Below are positions 5,559 to 10,162 of a DNA stretch of 10,162 nt, piece by piece. The translations under genes and the position numbers were made by a program. This stretch comes from Deferribacterales bacterium. GTDB lineage: Bacteria; Chrysiogenota; Deferribacteres; Deferribacterales; JAISNW01. Where the stretch lies: positions 1 to 10,162 of the forward strand of contig BNUJ01000053.1 of assembly GCA_025997275.1 (NCBI GenBank), read 5' to 3'. Numbering within the stretch: position 1 is the stretch's first letter; each line of letters opens with the position of its first letter. The notes below the pieces were generated by a model that saw only the letters and a list, made by a program, of their open reading frames with translations, was not told where the DNA came from and searched no databases.

Positions 5559-7904
5559 TTACATCAACATCATAACGGCATAAGACGATATTCCATTTGC
5601 TTGCATTAGTATTGAGGTTGCATTTTCTAACAACATCTGTGTTTTAGTCAGTTTTGCCTGTTCCTCTGCTATATCAACATCAACTAAATTTGATATTGCT
5701 GATAGCAGAATGTTTCTGTTAACCTCAGTAAGCCCCTTAGCGGTATTAAATATCCCCATACCGCTGTTAGATTGCCCTTTTGCTACACCTGCCCGCACAA
5801 GTGCCTCATCTACCTGCGCTGCTGCAATCCGTGCCCCCGCTTCAGTCCGCACGTTTATCTTATCAAGCTCCAATGTTTGCGCCGTTAAACTGCCAAATGA
5901 TATATTGGTCTTAACATAAGGCTCCAGCCCTGTGCCTGTCCTGCTGGTCTTATTGGCTAGGTTTATATAGGCAGTTTTATCGCCCATAGTGGATACAAAG
6001 CTCATCTTGCCGCCGTTCACGACCGCCTTAGTCCACCCCGCTATATCAACAGCAAAATCAGCGTCTTTCACTAGCCCGCGTATTACCCCGTCGTAGCTTT
6101 TAGTGGTGCCAAGCACCCTATTGTTGTTGACATCAAATACGGTAGCAGTTAGCAGGTCTTGCTCGGAGTCTCTCATCTTTTTAAGCCCTATGGCTTCTAA
6201 CAATGCGCTATCGCCGCCGATTGATATTTCAGAGTTTATGCCGGTAGCTGCGCCCGCCAGCATTATTGTGCCCGCTCCAAAATAGACGCCGTTCAATGTG
6301 CCCCCCGCTGACAGGTAGCGACTTAGCTGGTTTGGCGGCACCTTGCCCATCTCTAAATCGTCCGCTATAGCTTTGCGGAGTTTCTCCACAAAGTCGGCGA
6401 TGGTATCTTCACCATCAACGGCTATGTTCGTGTATCGGTTATTGCCTGCTATGGTAAGGAACGAAGACGCACCGAGTATATCTTTCAGCTGCGAAACGTT
6501 CATCAGCTTGGTATTGCTGGTCGCTGTAATCTCCTCCCCAGCAATGCTACCTATAGTTGTGGTAGTGGCGGTGACAGGCGTAGCATCATAGATGTTATTG
6601 AGTGTCATAGCAGGTGTCCACGTAATCTTGTTCTCGTGGAATCCTGCGGCATCCAGCGTCACAAGCCATGCCGAGCCACCTGTTGCAGCAGTGTTGCCAG
6701 CAGTCAGCCTTACACGCATCTGAGCTAGGTAGGCGGTGTCCGCCCATACACCTGAGCTAACATAAGTATAGGCATAATTGGTGCCATTAGGGTTGGTGGT
6801 AGTGGGGGTATCTATGACAAGCACCTCGTCAGAGGCACCAAAAGAACCATCTACATATAACAAATACTTGTCGCCAGCACTCCACTGAGCATTAGTACCC
6901 AAATTTATGTCCATATGTAGGAAATTACTAATATTCGTGTCACCCAAATAAGCAATGCCAGGGGTACTACTAACAAAGTTATGAGTATAGCGAGTACCCG
7001 TGGTAGCATCCAACCAATCCCATTGAAGATCTGTCGTTCCAGCCGCATCACCTAGTGCTCTATCATTATTAAACGTGACTTCTATATAACCACCGGGAAC
7101 GACGGTACCTCCAAAATTCATATGTCCACCATAACCACCAAGAGTACCAATAGGGATAAGTGTAGAGTTGGGCGTAGTCTGGCTATCTACAAGCTGGGCA
7201 TTCAGGCTCTGAACCCTATTAGTAAGCCCCGTTGTAAATTCAACCTTTGCTCCATTCCACGCGGTTTCTGCATCTTGGCGGGCAGGCGTGGGGTAACCTT
7301 GCCAGCTGAATGGCCGATACGTGTATGTAGTGACTGCAGAAAGACTTTTCTCCGTTAATGCGTTAGTGCCGTAGATAGCATTATGTCCTGCCGTTAAATT
7401 GTAGTCTATCTTATATGCGCCTGTGGCAGCTCCGCCACGCACAAGGGCAGCAACGCTATCGTTATAGCCTGCAGCCGCTCCCCATGCCGCACCATAGCCG
7501 CCGTTTAACATTGATTTGTTCAAAAATGACGCCGCATTCGCCGCAGCTGTTATCTGACTGCGCAAGTCCTCTATCTCGGTTTGTATATTTGCCCGCTCTT
7601 GCGCACTCGCTCCGCTAGCACTGGCAGCTAATGAACGCATCTGTTGTAATAGCCCTACTATAGAATCTGCCCCGCTAGATGCGGTGTTCATAGCGGACGA
7701 CATCACCTGCGCCCTATCAGACAAGGCAGTGTATGCTGCTGCATTGCTCGTGAGCCTATGCGAAGCCATAAGCGCGACAGCATCATCAGCTGCACTATTG
7801 ACACGTCTGCCAGTTGACAGCCGCCCAATGCTCTTATCCATAGCAAGCAAATTATTGTTTATACCCGCTTGCGCTTGCACCCAATAGTAGTTTGTGCTAA
7901 TCAT
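5559..7904 (-). CDS. Large flagellin (781 aa) with a long variable insert
   Basis: A subunit of the flagellar filament, exported by the flagellar type III system without a cleaved signal. Residues 1-135 form the conserved D0/D1 part, including SIGRLSTGRRVNSAADDAVA. Residues about 136-470 are a Gly/Thr/Asn-rich variable insert that would be exposed on the filament. A region around 480-600 (ITATSNTKLMN, then the GNNRYTNIAV stretch) is shared with the neighbouring flagellin. The C-terminal D1/D0 helix (DVDIAEEQAKLTKTQMLL) ends the protein at ISSYAVMMLM. The total is well above the roughly 500 aa of common flagellins. I start it at the ATG at 7904, since the fold begins there; an in-frame TTG at 7940 would add 12 residues that do not fit. 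The ribosome site before 7904 is weak. A short upstream ORF overlaps this ATG and may supply ribosomes. It is the second of two tandem flagellin genes. Confidence 0.93.
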   Translation of the reverse strand: MISTNYYWVQAQAGINNNLLAMDKSIGRLSTGRRVNSAADDAVALMASHRLTSNAAAYTALSDRAQVMSSAMNTASSGADSIVGLLQQMRSLAASASGASAQERANIQTEIEDLRSQITAAANAASFLNKSMLNGGYGAAWGAAAGYNDSVAALVRGGAATGAYKIDYNLTAGHNAIYGTNALTEKSLSAVTTYTYRPFSWQGYPTPARQDAETAWNGAKVEFTTGLTNRVQSLNAQLVDSQTTPNSTLIPIGTLGGYGGHMNFGGTVVPGGYIEVTFNNDRALGDAAGTTDLQWDWLDATTGTRYTHNFVSSTPGIAYLGDTNISNFLHMDINLGTNAQWSAGDKYLLYVDGSFGASDEVLVIDTPTTTNPNGTNYAYTYVSSGVWADTAYLAQMRVRLTAGNTAATGGSAWLVTLDAAGFHENKITWTPAMTLNNIYDATPVTATTTTIGSIAGEEITATSNTKLMNVSQLKDILGASSFLTIAGNNRYTNIAVDGEDTIADFVEKLRKAIADDLEMGKVPPNQLSRYLSAGGTLNGVYFGAGTIMLAGAATGINSEISIGGDSALLEAIGLKKMRDSEQDLLTATVFDVNNNRVLGTTKSYDGVIRGLVKDADFAVDIAGWTKAVVNGGKMSFVSTMGDKTAYINLANKTSRTGTGLEPYVKTNISFGSLTAQTLELDKINVRTEAGARIAAAQVDEALVRAGVAKGQSNSGMGIFNTAKGLTEVNRNILLSAISNLVDVDIAEEQAKLTKTQMLLENATSILMQANGISSYAVMMLM

Positions 7905-7926
7905 GGTTGTTGATACCGCCAGCCAT
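7897..7926 (-). CDS. Nine-codon upstream ORF overlapping the flagellin start
   Basis: ATG at 7926 is preceded at 6 nt by a G6 tract (7938-7933), a usable Shine-Dalgarno. The ORF encodes MAGGINNHD and stops at TAG 7899-7897, just past the flagellin ATG at 7904-7902. Ribosomes ending here could restart on the flagellin ATG, whose own ribosome site is poor. Coding status is inferred only. Confidence 0.35.
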   Translation of the reverse strand: MAGGINNHD

Positions 7927-8342
7927 ATTTTACCCCCCAAAGGTAAAACTCGGCTAGCAAGACACCTAGACAGATGCCCTGCTACCTGAGAGAGTTATAT
8001 TCTAGCAATCCTCGCACCAAACCACCCCTATCTGTCACACTCCCTACCCGTCACGCACAGGTAGCACAGAAATACTAGAGATGTTGACACAAAAACTACC
8101 CGCTCTTTGCTAACTAAACATAGCACCCAGTTCAATGACAAAGTGCAACGCTAGCAACGAGCAAAAGCTATATGCCCTAACTCCGTTCAGGCTCCTTTGT
8201 ATGTTTCCCTCATACATATAATAAAAAAACCGCCAAGCTATCCAACTCGTCCGCTCGGTGCGATGTTTGCACTCAAGCGACTTGTCTAAAGCCTGTCGGT
8301 CTAAATGTTTTAGTACCGCTTAGTTTTTGTAAAAGTAACGTC
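7905..8342 (-). ncRNA. Structured leader RNA of the downstream flagellin gene (candidate)
   Basis: From the expected transcription start near 8342 to the flagellin ATG there are about 440 nt without a convincing gene but with many strong inverted repeats. H1 at 8297-8318 has 9 pairs, a TGT/ACA triloop and one bulge. H2 at 8249-8281 has 12 pairs with two single-base bulges and a 7-nt loop. A terminator-like stem with T7 lies at 8223-8258. H3 at 8198-8216 is TGTATG with CATACA. H4 pairs 8102-8112 with 8152-8162, 10 of 11. H5 pairs 8044-8048 with 8060-8064. I do not recognise a known riboswitch, 6S, tmRNA, SRP or RNase P motif. It could be a regulatory 5' leader, or a separate RNA of about 120 nt ending at the T-run followed by a second weaker promoter. 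Confidence 0.55.
8223..8258 (-). terminator. Terminator-like hairpin within the flagellin leader
   Basis: On the minus strand CCGAGC (8258-8253) pairs with GCTTGG (8238-8233) using one G-U pair, then come CGG and seven T (8229-8223). The stem is not perfectly next to the T-run. Its 5' arm is also the 3' arm of the stronger hairpin 8249-8281, so the two structures exclude each other, as in an attenuator. Confidence 0.5.
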
Positions 8343-8348
8343 GTAGAG

Positions 8349-8377
8349 AGCATAGCAAATTTTGAACAGCTTGTCAA
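8349..8377 (-). promoter_or_regulatory. Near-consensus promoter upstream of the flagellin leader
   Basis: On the minus strand TTGACA (8377-8372), a 17-bp spacer and TATGCT (8354-8349). This is a sigma70-type promoter, not the sigma28 type usual for flagellins; I saw no TAAA/GCCGATAA-type site in the interval. Start expected near 8342. Confidence 0.82.
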
Positions 8378-8392
8378 GGGAAAAACTCTCTG

Positions 8393-8412
8393 CATGTGCT
8401 TACATGTGCTTA
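8393..8412. repeat. Tandem 10-bp direct repeat
   Basis: CATGTGCTTA occurs twice in direct succession, 8393-8402 and 8403-8412. It sits between the stop of the upstream flagellin and the -35 box of the next promoter, so it could be an activator site or simply a local duplication. Confidence 0.6.
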
Positions 8413-8423
8413 AACGACTATTA

Positions 8424-10162
8424 TTACCTATTTATCAGCTGTAGTGCCATTTGTGGCAGTTGGTTAGCTTGTGCTAGCATTGATGTGGCTGCGTTCATCA
8501 TTATCTGGTTCTTCGTGAAGTCCGCACTCGCCTTTGCCATATCAATATCCCTTATCCTGCTTGACGCCGCCAGAACATTCTGCTGTCCGATAGATAACGA
8601 TTTCAACGCATATTCCATCCTGTTGATACGAGAACCTATCTCCGCCCTCTGCTGCACTACATTTTTAATGGCAGCATCTATCTTAAAAAGTGCCCTCTGT
8701 GCATCAGGCAAGGTAGTTAGATATGCATCATCTATCTCTAACGCCACAGTATCAACCCTGCCCACGCTTATATCTATATACTGCCCCGCATTCGCACCTA
8801 TCTGCGAACCCGTCTCCTTATTCGCTATATGGATATACTGCGGGTTTAAGCCTGCGTCCTGCTCAAATGCTATATTGCCATTAGCATCCATCTTCGCACT
8901 GGTAGTTATATTCGGGTTGAGCTTTATATTAACCCCTTTTATAACCCCCCTCATCATAAAGTCTATAGACAAATCACTATTGACATACTGCCCCGTATGC
9001 GCATCTGTTACTTTCATCTCTATAACATCATCCTTAGATTGCTGTATCTGCTCTATGCTTAACGCCCTAAGAATATCTTCATCCGCTACAAAACGTATCT
9101 CTGAACTCCGACCCGTCATCGCTCCCTGCATAACAATAGTGCCCTTCACAGCATCGTTACCACCATTGCTACTAGCAGCTGTTACTAGATGTGCCAGTCT
9201 GCTAAGCTCAACATCGGGGTCGCCCATCTCTAGTGTTATAGCTATCGCATAGGCGAGCTTATCGTTCAACTCCTGCACTGTGTTATACTTACCCAGATAT
9301 ATATCAGCAGTCTTGTTGTTGCCGAGCAATGTCAGCTTTCTAGTATTATCTAAGAGCATGCGACCATCCGAATCTGTGAACTGCGCTACGTCCTTTAACA
9401 TGGTGGTAGGCAGAGTATCGCTCTTCAGCAAATTCCCGAACACCACAGTGCCTGAAAAAGTTGGATTACTAGAATCTCTATTCCAGTTAACAGTTGATGT
9501 AACAAATTCACCATCAACTATATTAACAACCGTAAATGCGCCACTACTAGTAGAGTCAATTAGTATATAGCCTTGGGCTGGTGGCGGTAGCGAGTTGAAA
9601 GCGAGTGTGGCACTATCTCCTACAGGTTTAATATCCATTTTTACGGCGTCACTAACATTTACATTATTATAATAATTGAACAGCACTTTGTCGCCAGCTT
9701 TAACAGCATTATTGACCGTCCACGTTAGTGCTGGTGCTGGACTACCACTAACCATAATTCCATTACTAAACGTAAGCGAACTTGTATCAATTGTTATAAC
9801 ACTGGTTGATGAGTATATATAAGTTGTGGTAATAGTCTCGGTTGCGCCCGTCATGGCATCTGTAAGGGTGACGTCAATTGTGCCAGTGTTACCAGCCACA
9901 TTGGCAACGTCCCCGTTAAATTCCATTGATAAATATCCGCACATACCACCGGGAGGAACAACATTATTAGTCACAAACACATCGTAGGTGCCACCAAGGT
10001 CAATACCTGTGCCATATACAGCTAAAACATAGCCGTCATCAACCAGCTGAGGTTGCATTTGAACGAACGTCATAGTCGCATCTTTGAGTGCGCGCACATC
10101 GCCCGTGCCATTAAAGTTTATAAACCCGCTGGTGTTAGAAACAACTGATAACATCAAATAAT
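8424..10162 (-). CDS. Second large flagellin, partial (N-terminus beyond the right edge)
   Basis: The frame is open to the window edge. The visible 577+ residues hold the end of a variable surface insert with beta-rich Gly/Thr/Asn sequence, then a region shared with the downstream flagellin (LLGNNKTADIYLGKY and TIVMQGAMTGRSSEI). A QIGANAGQYIDISVG motif typical of the flagellin D2/D1 junction follows, then a classic C-terminal D1/D0 (RINRMEYALKSLS, then RIRDIDMAKASADF, ending QMALQLINR). The ATG/TTG near 10157 is inside the protein and not the true start, because the conserved N-terminal D0/D1 is missing. The gene ends in three consecutive stop codons (TAA TAA TAG, 8426-8418). No intrinsic terminator is visible before the next promoter, so transcription may continue into the second flagellin gene. 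Confidence 0.92.
   Translation of the reverse strand, partial: YLMLSVVSNTSGFINFNGTGDVRALKDATMTFVQMQPQLVDDGYVLAVYGTGIDLGGTYDVFVTNNVVPPGGMCGYLSMEFNGDVANVAGNTGTIDVTLTDAMTGATETITTTYIYSSTSVITIDTSSLTFSNGIMVSGSPAPALTWTVNNAVKAGDKVLFNYYNNVNVSDAVKMDIKPVGDSATLAFNSLPPPAQGYILIDSTSSGAFTVVNIVDGEFVTSTVNWNRDSSNPTFSGTVVFGNLLKSDTLPTTMLKDVAQFTDSDGRMLLDNTRKLTLLGNNKTADIYLGKYNTVQELNDKLAYAIAITLEMGDPDVELSRLAHLVTAASSNGGNDAVKGTIVMQGAMTGRSSEIRFVADEDILRALSIEQIQQSKDDVIEMKVTDAHTGQYVNSDLSIDFMMRGVIKGVNIKLNPNITTSAKMDANGNIAFEQDAGLNPQYIHIANKETGSQIGANAGQYIDISVGRVDTVALEIDDAYLTTLPDAQRALFKIDAAIKNVVQQRAEIGSRINRMEYALKSLSIGQQNVLAASSRIRDIDMAKASADFTKNQIMMNAATSMLAQANQLPQMALQLINR

Noticed and set aside
7941..8348. Known structured RNAs (tmRNA, RNase P, SRP, 6S, cyclic-di-GMP riboswitch)
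   Set aside because: None of the invariant sequence motifs of these families that I could recall is present on either strand.
8362..9252. Long plus-strand ORF of 296 codons opposite the second flagellin
   Set aside because: It is antisense to a clear flagellin; its hydrophobic Cys/Ser/Leu-rich composition is what the complement of flagellin codons gives, and it has no ribosome site.
1..10162. CRISPR array, insertion sequence or transposase
   Set aside because: No regularly spaced repeats, no terminal inverted repeats with target duplication, and no DDE or serine/tyrosine recombinase gene seen.

Overview
This window looks like a bacterial chromosome segment of moderate GC from a flagellated organism. 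It carries clear sigma70-type promoters, a tRNA-Leu gene, two large flagellin genes and a Na+/solute symporter. These housekeeping genes are interleaved with genes of phage or plasmid type. I cannot name the species. The flagellins, with long variable inserts, and the intact gut-type symporter would fit an anaerobic or host-associated lineage, but that is a guess.

Left part (1-1789, + strand): a consensus promoter with a perfect 11-bp inverted repeat over its -10 box drives a two-gene unit, a small excisionase/MerR-type helix-turn-helix protein and an overlapping phage terminase large subunit (TerL). No portal, capsid or other head gene follows. TerL instead runs tail-to-tail into the 3' end of a sodium:solute symporter gene (1772-3196, - strand), with an 18-bp overlap. 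The symporter promoter is divergent from the promoter of tRNA-Leu(UAA) (3316-3399, + strand).

Middle part (3473-5470): a minus-strand operon of four compact genes reads towards the tRNA. In transcription order these are an 80-aa helical protein, an overlapping 49-aa protein that is easily missed because it is so short, a 102-aa unknown protein, and a zincin-type protein. The last resembles the C-terminal metallopeptidase domain of ArdC-like antirestriction/polyvalent proteins. A divergent unknown gene (5075-5470, + strand) shares the intergenic region, which holds two copies of an 18-bp palindrome. The whole looks like an accessory island next to a tRNA gene. Its function is not established.

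Right part (5559-10162, - strand): two paralogous flagellin genes in tandem. The upstream one runs off the right edge and lacks its N-terminus here. They are separated by about 0.5 kb with no convincing gene. This gap contains a near-consensus promoter (TTGACA-N17-TATGCT) followed by a leader of about 440 nt full of strong hairpins. Two of these are mutually exclusive, and one is a terminator-like stem followed by seven T. The leader ends in a short upstream ORF that overlaps the flagellin ATG. This putative structured, attenuator-like flagellin leader is the most interesting unexplained signal in the window.

The first 200 bases hold no gene that I can support.
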